Assembly: GCF_016907655.1 (NCBI RefSeq)
Contig: NZ_JAFBCL010000001.1
Span: 3,692,001 to 3,756,000 of the forward strand
DNA length: 64,000 nt
Source of the DNA: Saccharothrix algeriensis
Lineage (GTDB): Bacteria > Actinomycetota > Actinomycetes > Mycobacteriales > Pseudonocardiaceae
Direction: 5' to 3'
Both the position numbers and the translations under genes were made by a program. Shown here one piece after another: positions 17,476 to 25,158 of the stretch (the stretch's first letter is position 1; every line of letters starts with the position of its first letter). The notes under the pieces were generated by a model, which worked only from the letters and a program-made list of their open reading frames with translations, ran no database searches and was not told the DNA's origin.

Positions 17476-18222
17476 ATGGCTGTCGGAACCCTCGTGCTGC
17501 TCCGCCACGGCGAGAGCGTCTGGAACGCGGAGAACCTGTTCACCGGCTGGGTGGACGTCCCCCTGTCGGAGAAGGGGGTGGAGGAGGCGCGGCGCGGCGG
17601 CGTGCTGCTGCGCGAGGCGAACATCCTCCCCGAGGTGGTGCACACGTCGCTGCTGCGCCGGGCCATCACCACGGCGAACCTGGCCCTGGACGCGGCCGAC
17701 CGCCACTGGATCCCCGTCCGCCGCGACTGGCGGCTCAACGAGCGGCACTACGGCGCGCTGCAGGGCAAGAACAAGAAGCAGACCCTGGAGGAGTTCGGCG
17801 AGGAGCAGTTCATGCTCTGGCGCCGCTCCTACGACACCCCGCCGCCGCCGATCGAGCCGGGCTCCGAGTTCAGCCAGGACGCCGACCCGCGCTACGCGGA
17901 CCTCGGCCCGGACCTGCCGCTCACCGAGTGCCTGCTGGACGTGGTCAAGCGGATGATCCCGTACTGGGAATCGGCGGTCGTGCCGGACCTGCGCGCCGGT
18001 CGGACGGTGCTGCTCGCGGCGCACGGCAATTCGCTGCGCGCGCTCGTGAAGCACCTCGACGGGATCTCGGACGAGGACATCGCGGGGCTGAACATCCCCA
18101 CCGGGATCCCGCTGCGCTACGACTTGGACGAGGCGCTGAAGCCGGTCACCCCCGGCGGCACCTACCTCGACCCGGACGCGGCGGCGAACGCCATCAAGGC
18201 CGTCGCCAACCAGGGCCGCTAG
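17476..18222 (+). CDS. gpmA: 2,3-bisphosphoglycerate-dependent phosphoglycerate mutase
   Basis: This cytosolic enzyme interconverts 3- and 2-phosphoglycerate in glycolysis and gluconeogenesis. The 248-residue protein has the phosphohistidine motif RHGESVWN at 10-17 (His11). [27 protein letters not shown] and the second active-site His in [12 protein letters not shown] are also present. The ATG at 17476 was chosen from an open frame that extends upstream, because the family begins a few residues before RHGE. Its place ahead of senX3-regX3 matches mycobacteria (gpm1-senX3-regX3), except that an aldo/keto reductase and a repeat element lie between. Confidence 0.96.
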   Translation: MAVGTLVLLRHGESVWNAENLFTGWVDVPLSEKGVEEARRGGVLLREANILPEVVHTSLLRRAITTANLALDAADRHWIPVRRDWRLNERHYGALQGKNKKQTLEEFGEEQFMLWRRSYDTPPPPIEPGSEFSQDADPRYADLGPDLPLTECLLDVVKRMIPYWESAVVPDLRAGRTVLLAAHGNSLRALVKHLDGISDEDIAGLNIPTGIPLRYDLDEALKPVTPGGTYLDPDAAANAIKAVANQGR

Positions 18223-18252
18223 CCTTTGGTCGGAATCAGCCGGAATCATCGG

Positions 18253-18287
18253 ATGCGGCCTGCTGCCTCGATGGCGGCAGGCCGCAT
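18253..18287 (+). terminator. Hairpin terminator after gpmA
   Basis: ATGCGGCCTGC at 18253-18263 pairs with GCAGGCCGCAT at 18277-18287 around a 13-nt loop, about 30 bp past the gpmA stop. Confidence 0.6.
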
Positions 18288-18325
18288 TCCGTTCAGCAGC
18301 CACAGAACCGCTCCACGCGACGGCA

Positions 18326-18410
18326 CTTCAGCTCTCGCCTCACGCCGCGCTCCGCGCGGCAGCGTCTCAGCTCTCGCCTCAGGCCGCGCCCCGCGCGGCG
18401 GCGCTGTTCA
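18326..18410 (+). repeat. Two tandem 39-bp units at the edge of element A
   Basis: Two 39-bp units run in tandem, each beginning with TCAGCTCTCGCCTCA and ending in a GC-rich stretch with CCGCGCGGC. Related units occur in inverted orientation beside the second element near 51460-51520. They therefore appear to belong to the same conserved cassette. Confidence 0.6.
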
Positions 18411-18426
18411 GCGCAGCCGTGTGCCT

Positions 18427-18551
18427 CGTGTTCTCCCCGTACGGCCTGGGCGCAGCCCAATCATGTTTTCCGGGGGGCGTCAAGCACGCTCTTCGCTTGA
18501 CGCCCCCCGGAAAACATGATTGCCTCCGGCAGGCCGTACGGGGAGAACACG
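18427..18551. repeat. Element A, hairpin 1 (nested 125-bp inverted repeat)
   Basis: The outer arms are 22 bp: CGTGTTCTCCCCGTACGG... at 18427-18448 and its exact complement at 18530-18551. Unpaired spacers of about 8-10 nt separate them from 27-bp inner arms, 18459-18485 and 18495-18521. The inner arms pair perfectly around the 9-nt loop ACGCTCTTC. No reading frame is convincing across it. The same structure recurs at 18713, 51031 and 51317. Confidence 0.92.
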
Positions 18552-18712
18552 ACGCACTTCCCTCCTCCTTGGGGGCCTCTTGGCCGCTCTTCATACTTGG
18601 GTCGCGCACCGATCCGGGTGAGATTTGGTGCTGTACCGCCCGAGGCTGAAAAGATTAAAAGAGTCCTCGCCGGACAGGCAGGCCGCCAAGGAGAAGGAAA
18701 AGAAACAGCGGT

Positions 18713-18837
18713 CGTGTTCTCCCCGTATGACCTGTCAAAGACGACCATGCTTTTCCTGGGGGTGCAAGCGAAAAGCGTGCTTGCACCCCCAGGAAAAGCA
18801 TGGTAGCCCTCCGGGCAGGCCATACGGGGAGAACACG
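18713..18837. repeat. Element A, hairpin 2 (nested 125-bp inverted repeat)
   Basis: This has the same architecture and the same 125-bp length as hairpin 1. Outer arms begin CGTGTTCTCCCCGTAT, and inner arms contain CATGCTTTTCCTGGGGG. The loop GAAAAGCGT is close to the reverse complement of the hairpin 1 loop. The two hairpins are 161 bp apart, exactly the spacing found in element B. Downstream similarity with element B continues to about 18886. Confidence 0.92.
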
Positions 18838-18902
18838 AAGAGACCGGTCTGCACGGGGCGTGCCGAAAAGCCAAAAGCGAAAGCCGAAGTGTTGCAAGTT
18901 GT

Positions 18903-18960
18903 GGGGCAGGGGGCAGGGGGCAGGGGGCAGGGGGCAGGGGGCAGGGGGCAAGGGCAGGGG
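18903..18960 (+). repeat. G-rich heptanucleotide tandem repeat
   Basis: GGGGGCA-type units recur with a strict 7-bp period; the C falls at 18907, 18914, 18921 and so on to 18949. About seven units are followed by irregular GGGGC runs. Repeated G runs on the plus strand could form a G-quadruplex. The tract lies about 140 bp ahead of the aldo/keto reductase start. Confidence 0.85.
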
Positions 18961-19088
18961 CGCGGGGCAGGGGCGCGGAGTCGGTGCGGGCCGTGCCGCT
19001 CGCCCTGGTGTCGTGCACCGCGACCGCCGCCCCCGACCCACGGGCATGGCAGCATCCTGCCAACGCGGGGCACCGGGCTCCGCGGCCG

Positions 19089-19919
19089 ATGAAAGTCGAC
19101 GCCATGCTGAACTTGAACCTCAACCGCATCGGGTACGGCGCGATGCAGCTCGCCGGGCCCGGTGTCTACGGTCCGCCGGTCGACCCCGAGAACGCGAAGG
19201 CCGTCCTGCGCCGCGCCGTCGAACTGGGCGTCGACCACATCGACACCAGCGACTTCTACGGTCCCCGGGTCGTCAACGAGCTGATCCGCGAAGCCCTGCA
19301 CCCGTACGAGGGCCTCACGATCGTCACCAAGGTCGGCTACCGCCGCACGCCCGACAAGAGCTGGGTGCCCGCCCACCAGCCGCACGAGCTGCGCGAAGCC
19401 GTCCACGACAACCTGCGCGCGCTGGGCGTCGACCGGCTGGACGTGGTGAACCTGCGTGCCGGCGGCCGGGAGGAGGGGTCGGTCGGGGAGCGGTTCGGGG
19501 TGCTCGCCGAGCTCCGGCAGGAGGGGCTGATCGAGCACCTGGGGCTGAGCAACGCGGGGCCGGAGCAGCTCGACGAGGCGCGGGCGATCGCGCCGGTGGC
19601 GTGCGTGCAGAACAGCTTCAACGTGGTCGACCGGGCGGACTCCGACACGCTGGACCGGACCACCGCGCTGGGCATCGCCTACGTCCCGTTCTTCCCCCTG
19701 GGCGGGTTCACCCCGTTCCACCACCGGGTCCTCGACGAGGTCGCCGCCGAGCACGGCGCGACCGCCCGGCAGGTCGCCCTGGCGTGGCTGCTGCACCGCG
19801 CGCCGAACGTCCTGCCGATCCCCGGCACGTCGTCGGTCCGTCACCTGGAGGAGAACCTGGCATCCGCCGAATTGCGGCTGTCCGAACAGGACCTGACGCG
19901 ATTGGACACGATTGGGTGA
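19089..19919 (+). CDS. Aldo/keto reductase family oxidoreductase
   Basis: This 276-residue TIM-barrel NADPH oxidoreductase starts at ATG 19089, or at ATG 19104 five codons later. HIDTSDFYG carries the catalytic Asp and Tyr, and IVTKVGY carries the Lys. IPGTSSVRHLEENLAS is the cofactor phosphate loop. Where many AKRs have a catalytic His (D-x-x-x-L-H), this one reads LDVVNLRAGG. From memory, that form recurs in an actinobacterial subgroup. The substrate is unknown. The gene is separated from gpmA by repeat element A and lies about 110 bp ahead of senX3, so co-transcription with the two-component genes is possible. Confidence 0.85.
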   Translation: MKVDAMLNLNLNRIGYGAMQLAGPGVYGPPVDPENAKAVLRRAVELGVDHIDTSDFYGPRVVNELIREALHPYEGLTIVTKVGYRRTPDKSWVPAHQPHELREAVHDNLRALGVDRLDVVNLRAGGREEGSVGERFGVLAELRQEGLIEHLGLSNAGPEQLDEARAIAPVACVQNSFNVVDRADSDTLDRTTALGIAYVPFFPLGGFTPFHHRVLDEVAAEHGATARQVALAWLLHRAPNVLPIPGTSSVRHLEENLASAELRLSEQDLTRLDTIG

Positions 19920-20027
19920 ACTGAAGTCGTCCGCCGGGAGAACATCGGTGCCGGACGGTGTCGCCGGCGTCACGAACCACGCGTGCGCACTAGGCCGCGC
20001 CCTCCCTGGCCTGCTTACGATGCCTCC

Positions 20028-21221
20028 GTGACCGCAACGGGTTACCTCGTCCTGTCGATCGGCGCTCTGCTGATCGGCGGCGCGGCCTTCCTGCTCGGGA
20101 GGGCGACCGCGCGCCCCCGATCCGATCGCCCCGCCGGCCTCACCGTCGCCGACCTCATGGCCATGGTGGTCCAGTCCTCCCACGACGGCATCGTCGTCCT
20201 CAACGGCTTCGGGGACGTCGTCCTGCACAACGCGCGCGCCGAGGAGCTCGGGGTGGTGCGCAACAACCGGGTGGACGACCGCGCCCGGCGCGCCGCCGAG
20301 CTGGCCCGCCAGACCGGCGAGGTGGTCAACGTGGACCTGTCCTCGCTGGAGGTGAAGGGCCGCCAGCCGGAGGCGGTGCACGCCGGGGTGAAGGTGCTCA
20401 CCGACGGCTTCGTGGTGGTGGACGCCTCGGACGAGTCCGAGGCGGTCCGCCTGGAAGCGACCCGGCGCGACTTCGTGGCCAACGTCAGCCACGAGCTGAA
20501 GACCCCGGTGGGCGCGCTCGCGCTGCTCGCGGAGGCCGTCCTGGACGCCGCCGACGACCGCGAGGAGGTGCGCCGGTTCAGCGCCAAGATCATGCAGGAG
20601 GCGACCCGCCTGGGCACCCTGGTGACCGAGCTGATCGCGCTGTCCCGGCTCCAGGGCGCGGAGAAGCTGCCCGAGCTGAACCGGGTCGAGGTCGACGTCG
20701 TGATCGACGAGGCGATGAGCCGCTCCCGGCTCGCCGCCGAGTCCGCGGGCATCGAGGTCACCACCGACGAGCCCACCGGCCTGGAGGTCGAGGGCGACCG
20801 GACGCTGCTGGTCACCGCGCTGAGCAACCTGCTGGACAACGCCGTGGCGTACTCGCCGCCGGGCAGCCCCGTCTCGGTCAGCCGCCGGCTGGTCGCGGGC
20901 TTCGTCGAGATCGCGGTCACCGACCGGGGCATCGGCATCGCCGAGGACCAGCAGACCCGCGTGTTCGAGCGGTTCTACCGCGTCGACCGGGCCCGCTCGC
21001 GCGCCACCGGCGGCACCGGCCTGGGCCTCGCGATCGTCAAGCACGTCGCCGCCAACCACGGCGGCGAGGTGAAGCTGTGGAGCCTGCCCGGCACGGGCTC
21101 CACGTTCACGCTGCGGATCCCGGCGCACCCCGACCGGGACGAGCGCACCGCCGACCTGCCCAAGCCGGAACTGGCCGTCCCCGTGCAGACCGGCGCGGGT
21201 GAACCCGGAGGAGAGCTGTGA
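20028..21221 (+). CDS. senX3: Sensor histidine kinase SenX3
   Basis: This membrane kinase of the phosphate-responsive SenX3-RegX3 system has 397 residues. One N-terminal transmembrane helix (about 5-25, VLSIGALLIGGAAFLLG) is followed by a PAS-like region (MVVQSSHDGIVVLNGFGDVV). The H-box VSHELKTPVGAL carries the phospho-accepting His. The N, G1 and G2 boxes are NLLDNAVAYSPPGS, DRGIGIAEDQQTRVFERFYR and GGTGLGLAIVKH. The GTG at 20028 gives a short leader before the helix. The stop overlaps regX3 by 4 bp. In relatives the kinase is held inactive by PhoU and Pst when phosphate is ample. Confidence 0.93.
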   Translation: MTATGYLVLSIGALLIGGAAFLLGRATARPRSDRPAGLTVADLMAMVVQSSHDGIVVLNGFGDVVLHNARAEELGVVRNNRVDDRARRAAELARQTGEVVNVDLSSLEVKGRQPEAVHAGVKVLTDGFVVVDASDESEAVRLEATRRDFVANVSHELKTPVGALALLAEAVLDAADDREEVRRFSAKIMQEATRLGTLVTELIALSRLQGAEKLPELNRVEVDVVIDEAMSRSRLAAESAGIEVTTDEPTGLEVEGDRTLLVTALSNLLDNAVAYSPPGSPVSVSRRLVAGFVEIAVTDRGIGIAEDQQTRVFERFYRVDRARSRATGGTGLGLAIVKHVAANHGGEVKLWSLPGTGSTFTLRIPAHPDRDERTADLPKPELAVPVQTGAGEPGGEL

Positions 21222-21898
21222 CCAGGGTGCTCATCGTGGAGGACGAGGAGTCCTTCGCCGATCCGCTCGCCTTCCTGCTGCGCAAGGAGGGCTTCACCGC
21301 GGCGCTCGCGGCCACCGGCCAGGAGGCGCTGGAGGAGTTCGACCGCAACGGCGCCGACATCGTGCTGCTCGACCTGATGCTGCCCGGCATGAGCGGCACC
21401 GACGTGTGCAAGCAGCTGCGCGCCCGCTCGGCCGTCCCCGTGATCATGGTCACTGCCCGGGACAGCGAGATCGACAAGGTCGTCGGCCTGGAGCTGGGCG
21501 CGGACGACTACGTCACCAAGCCGTACTCCGCGCGGGAGCTGATCGCCCGCATCCGCGCCGTGCTGCGCCGCGGCGGCGAGTCCGAGGAGCTGTTGCCGCA
21601 GGTCCTGGAGGCGGGGCCGGTGCGGATGGACGTCGAGCGGCACGTCGTCACGGTCGACGGCGGCGAGGTCAACCTGCCGCTGAAGGAGTTCGACCTGCTC
21701 GAGTACCTGCTGCGCAACGTCGGCCGGGTGCTGACCCGCGGCCAGCTCATCGACCGGGTGTGGGGCGCGGACTACGTCGGCGACACCAAGACGCTGGACG
21801 TGCACGTCAAGCGCCTGCGCTCGAAGATCGAGCCCGACCCGTCGGCGCCGCGCCACCTGGTCACGGTGCGCGGTCTGGGCTACAAGTTCGAGTCCTGA
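21218..21898 (+). CDS. regX3: Response regulator RegX3
   Basis: This 226-residue OmpR/PhoB-type regulator is paired with SenX3. The receiver domain shows the acidic pocket VEDEES, phospho-acceptor Asp52 in VLLDLMLPG, Thr in VTARDSE and Lys in YVTKPYSARE. The C-terminal winged helix covers about 125-226, including GRVLTRGQLIDRVWG and KTLDVHVKRLRSKIE. In relatives it activates phosphate uptake genes by binding PHO-box-like direct repeats. The GTG start overlaps the senX3 stop, so the two are translated together. The gene ends just before ppx. Confidence 0.96.
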   Translation: MTRVLIVEDEESFADPLAFLLRKEGFTAALAATGQEALEEFDRNGADIVLLDLMLPGMSGTDVCKQLRARSAVPVIMVTARDSEIDKVVGLELGADDYVTKPYSARELIARIRAVLRRGGESEELLPQVLEAGPVRMDVERHVVTVDGGEVNLPLKEFDLLEYLLRNVGRVLTRGQLIDRVWGADYVGDTKTLDVHVKRLRSKIEPDPSAPRHLVTVRGLGYKFES

Positions 21899-21925
21899 CC
21901 CGCCCGACCGGGTACGGTGCACGCC

Positions 21926-22948
21926 GTGCGCCTAGGGGTGCTTGATGTCGGGTCCAACACCGTCCACCTCTTGGTGGTGGACGCCCATCGGGGTGCCCAC
22001 CCGACGCCGATGAGTTCGGAGAAGTCCGTGCTGCGGCTCGCCGAGCAGCTCGACGGCGCCGGGCTGCTCACCAGGGCGGGCGCGGACCAGCTGGTCCGCA
22101 CCGTCGCGGCGACCAAGGCTTCGGCCGCCCGGCTGGGCTGCGAGGACCTGATGGCCTTCGCGACCTCGGCGGTGCGCGAGGCGGGCAACTCGGCCGAGGT
22201 GCTGGAGCGGGTGCGGTCCGAGACCGGGGTCGACCTGGAGGTGCTCTCCGGCGAGGACGAGGCCCGCTACACGTTCCTCGCGGTGCGCCGCTGGTACGGG
22301 TGGTCGGCGGGCCGGCTGCTGTGCCTGGACATCGGCGGCGGCTCGCTGGAGCTGGCGGTCGGCGTGGACGAGGAGCCCGAGCAGGCGTGCTCGCTGCCGC
22401 TGGGCGCGGGCCGGCTGACCCGGACCCGGTTCCGGCACGACCCGCCGAGCCGGTCGGAGGTCGCCGAGACCGCCGAGTGGCTGGACGAGCAGCTCGCGCC
22501 GGTGGCGAAGAAGCTGCGCCGGGTCGGCCCGCCCGACCGGGTGGTCGCCACCTCGAAGACCTTCCGGACGCTGGCCCGGCTGACCGGCGCGGCGCCGTCG
22601 TCGGCGGGGCCGCGGGCGCGCCGCGTCCTCACCCAGGCCGGCCTGCGCCAGCTCACCGGGTTCATCTCCCGGATGTCCGCCCACGACCTCGCCGAGCTGG
22701 AGGGGGTCGGCGCGAGCCGGGCCCACCAGCTCGTCGCGGGCGCGCTGGTGGCGGAGGCCACCATGCGAGCCCTGTCACTCGGCGAGCTGGAGATTTGCCC
22801 CTGGGCGCTGCGGGAAGGTGTCATCCTGCGTCGGCTGGACCACACTGATGGGCCGGACGACGGCGCGGAGCCGGGCGCCGCCCCGGCCCGCGGCCGTCGA
22901 CCGGGCGACACTGGACGGACTGGCCGCCACGGGGCACGGTGGAGTTGA
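21926..22948 (+). CDS. ppx: Exopolyphosphatase / Ppx-GppA family phosphatase
   Basis: This 340-residue member of the ASKHA superfamily hydrolyses terminal phosphates from polyphosphate or pppGpp. The nucleotide-binding loops are LGVLDVGSNTVHLLV at the N-terminus and CLDIGGGSLEL near residue 135. The 340-residue size is that of the short, single-unit actinobacterial Ppx (Rv0496-like). A polar tail of about 30 residues (DGPDDGAEPG onward) follows. Its place after regX3 fits phosphate metabolism. A GTG at 21917 is an alternative start. The stop overlaps the next ATG (TGATG). Confidence 0.9.
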   Translation: MRLGVLDVGSNTVHLLVVDAHRGAHPTPMSSEKSVLRLAEQLDGAGLLTRAGADQLVRTVAATKASAARLGCEDLMAFATSAVREAGNSAEVLERVRSETGVDLEVLSGEDEARYTFLAVRRWYGWSAGRLLCLDIGGGSLELAVGVDEEPEQACSLPLGAGRLTRTRFRHDPPSRSEVAETAEWLDEQLAPVAKKLRRVGPPDRVVATSKTFRTLARLTGAAPSSAGPRARRVLTQAGLRQLTGFISRMSAHDLAELEGVGASRAHQLVAGALVAEATMRALSLGELEICPWALREGVILRRLDHTDGPDDGAEPGAAPARGRRPGDTGRTGRHGARWS

Positions 22949-24336
22949 TGAGTCGAGAGAGCGAGTCGGAGCAGACCCAGCGCACCGTCGCGGAGTTGCT
23001 CGCCCAGTACGGCGCGGGCTCCGGCGAGGTGGCGCCGCGTCGGCGACGCCGACGTGCCGAGGAGGACGCCTCGGACACCGCTCCGCAGGCGATCATCGAC
23101 CGGGTCAACTCCGACAGCGGCCGGCTGCTGCCGATCCGCGACGACGACCCGCCCGCGGCCCCGCCGCTGCCGCCGGAGCTGGAGCGCACCGCCTACCAGG
23201 AGCCGGTCCGCCCCGAGCCGCCGGCGGTCCGGCCCGAGCCGGCCGGTCGGCCCGACGTCCCGCCCGGCCGCGCCGAGCCCCGCTCCGAACCGCCGCCGGT
23301 CCGCGGCGAACCCCGCCCCGACGTGCCGCCGGTCCGCGCGGAACCGCCCGCCGCCGCCCGCCTCGACCCGCCCCCCGGCCGCGGCGAGCCGCCGGTGTCG
23401 CGGCCGGCCCCGGCGGCCCGGCCGGGCCCGGCCGACCGCCGCCGCGCGCCCGCGCCGAGCCCTGCCGAGGAGACCCGGCAGGTCGCGCCGATCACCGACG
23501 GCTTCCCGGCCGACCACGTCGCCGAGGAGGACTACCAGGGCGAGCAGTACGCGGGCGACGACTACGACTACGCGGGCGAGCCGCGGCCGGCCCAGCCCAA
23601 GCCCCCGACCCCCGACGCGGACCGCACGAGCCTGGTCCGGCCCGTCACGCCGCCGCCCGCCGCACCGCCGCCCGCGGTGAAGCCGCCGGTCGCGAAGCCG
23701 CCCGCCGCGAAACCGCCGGTCGTGAAGCCGCCGGCCCGCGAGCCGGTGACCGAGCAGCTGCCGCGCATCCCGGACCTGCTCACCCCGAACGTGCCGCTGG
23801 AGTCGCTGCCGACCGAGTCGGTGCTGATCGTGCCGCCCGCGCCGCCCGACCTGCCGGAGCCGCTGCCCGACCAGTCGGCCGAGGACTGGTTCGGCGAGGA
23901 CGACGACGAGGGCGCGCCGCGCGCCGCCGAGCCGGAGAGCACCCAGTTCCACCCCTACGTCGACCTGGACGATGACGACGACGAGGAGGAGGACGGCGAC
24001 CGCCGCCGGGACCTCGCCGAGGAGGAGCCCGCCGGGCTCGCCGACGTCGACCCGGACGAGCCCGAGGACCGCTCGCCGGGCCGGGAGTGGCTGCTCATGA
24101 TCGGGCAGCTCGCCATCGGCGTCCTCGGCGGCGCGGCCCTGTGGCTGGGCTTCAGCTTCCTGTGGCGCACGCTCGCGCCCGCCGCGCTGGTCGTGGCGCT
24201 GGTGGTGACCGTCGGCCTGGTCATGCTGGTCCGCCGGATCCGCCGCGCCGACGACCTCCAGACCACCATCCTGGCAGTGCTGGTGGGCCTGATCGTGACG
24301 GTGTCACCGGCGGCGATGCTGCTGGTGAAGTCTTGA
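22948..24336 (+). CDS. Pro-rich acidic membrane protein (Rv0497-like)
   Basis: The 462-residue protein begins with the conserved helix TVAELLAQYGAGSG and a basic patch. Over 250 residues of Pro/Arg/Glu low complexity follow, then an Asp/Glu run (DDDDDEEEDGDRR). Two or three transmembrane helices are at the C-terminus (IGQLAIGVLGGAALWLGFSF, LVVALVVTVGLVML, ILAVLVGLIVTV). The same layout and position after ppx are found in mycobacterial Rv0497. The long cytoplasmic disordered arm suggests a scaffold, but no role is established. The stop overlaps the following gene's TTG start by 4 bp. Confidence 0.82.
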   Translation: MSRESESEQTQRTVAELLAQYGAGSGEVAPRRRRRRAEEDASDTAPQAIIDRVNSDSGRLLPIRDDDPPAAPPLPPELERTAYQEPVRPEPPAVRPEPAGRPDVPPGRAEPRSEPPPVRGEPRPDVPPVRAEPPAAARLDPPPGRGEPPVSRPAPAARPGPADRRRAPAPSPAEETRQVAPITDGFPADHVAEEDYQGEQYAGDDYDYAGEPRPAQPKPPTPDADRTSLVRPVTPPPAAPPPAVKPPVAKPPAAKPPVVKPPAREPVTEQLPRIPDLLTPNVPLESLPTESVLIVPPAPPDLPEPLPDQSAEDWFGEDDDEGAPRAAEPESTQFHPYVDLDDDDDEEEDGDRRRDLAEEEPAGLADVDPDEPEDRSPGREWLLMIGQLAIGVLGGAALWLGFSFLWRTLAPAALVVALVVTVGLVMLVRRIRRADDLQTTILAVLVGLIVTVSPAAMLLVKS

Positions 24337-25118
24337 TCCCGGTCGGCCTGTCCACCGCCGCCGTCTGGCCGCAGCCCGCGGGGGACGCGTTCACCGCCGC
24401 CGCCGAACTGGGCTACGACGGCGTCGAGGTCATGGTCTGGGCCGACCCGACCAGCCAGGACGTCGGCGCGCTGCGGCGGCTGGCCGAGCGCAGCGGCGCG
24501 CCCGTGCTGGCCGTGCACGCGCCGTGCCTGCTGATCAGCCAGCGCGTCTGGTCGCCGGACCCGGTGGAGCGCCTGCGGCGCAGCGTGCGGGCGGCGCAGG
24601 ACCTCGGGGCGCGGACGGTGGTCGTGCACCCGCCGTTCGCCTGGCAGCGCCGGTACGCCGACGGCTTCGCCGACCTGGTCGCGGAGCTGGAGGACGCCAC
24701 CGGGGTCGCCGTCGCGGTGGAGAACATGTTCCCGGTGCGCCGCAAGCTCGGCCGCGGTCGCTCGGTCCAGGTGACGGCGTTCCGCCCGTCCACCGACCCC
24801 ACCGACGTCGGCCACCGCAACTACACGCTCGACCTGTCGCACACCTCCGCCGCGCACGTGGACGCGCTGGCGCTGGCCGACCGGATGGGCAGCAGGCTCG
24901 CGCACGTCCACCTGGCCGACGGCACCGGCCTGCCGAAGGACGAGCACCTGGTCCCCGGGCGGGGCAACCAGCCCTGCGCCGAGCTGTGCAGCAGGCTGCG
25001 CCGTTCGGGCTTCCCCGGGCAGGTCGTGCTGGAGGTCAACACCCGCAAGGCGCGGACAGCGGCCGAGCGCCGCGACCTGCTGGCCGAGTCCCTCGCGTTC
25101 GCCCGCCGGCACCTCTGA
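24333..25118 (+). CDS. Sugar phosphate isomerase/epimerase (xylose isomerase-like TIM barrel)
   Basis: The 261-residue protein has the AP_endonuc_2 fold. Conserved metal-site segments are YDGVEVMVW, LAVHAPC, TVVVHPPFAWQRRYA, VAVENMFPV, LDLSHTSAAHVD, LAHVHLADG and VVLEVNTRKA. It is the counterpart of Rv0498 by order and length. The actual substrate is unknown. The TTG at 24333 overlaps the previous stop and gives the expected N-terminus IPVGLSTAAVWP. The gene is part of the ppx-Rv0497-Rv0498-proC order conserved in actinobacteria. Confidence 0.88.
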   Translation: MIPVGLSTAAVWPQPAGDAFTAAAELGYDGVEVMVWADPTSQDVGALRRLAERSGAPVLAVHAPCLLISQRVWSPDPVERLRRSVRAAQDLGARTVVVHPPFAWQRRYADGFADLVAELEDATGVAVAVENMFPVRRKLGRGRSVQVTAFRPSTDPTDVGHRNYTLDLSHTSAAHVDALALADRMGSRLAHVHLADGTGLPKDEHLVPGRGNQPCAELCSRLRRSGFPGQVVLEVNTRKARTAAERRDLLAESLAFARRHL

Positions 25119-25158
25119 CCCGCTGCTTTCCCCTCCGGGAGGGACTAGGGTCTTGATC

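Noticed and set aside
16663..18303. 546-codon minus-strand frame ending at the short partner gene
   Set aside because: It runs antisense through gpmA and the secreted protein gene. Only its last 58 codons resemble the module 1 partner and have a ribosome site.
18419..18840. Overlapping short open frames across the twin hairpins, in several frames on both strands (also at 50879-51449)
   Set aside because: The peptides (for example VFSPYGL... types) follow from the palindromes being open in many frames. They lack consistent starts, ribosome sites and domains, and stem substitutions follow base pairing, not codons.
21926..24336. Antisense open frames over ppx and the Pro-rich membrane protein
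   Set aside because: They follow from GC-rich codon bias. Sense-strand proteins have recognisable domains and overlapping start/stop signals.
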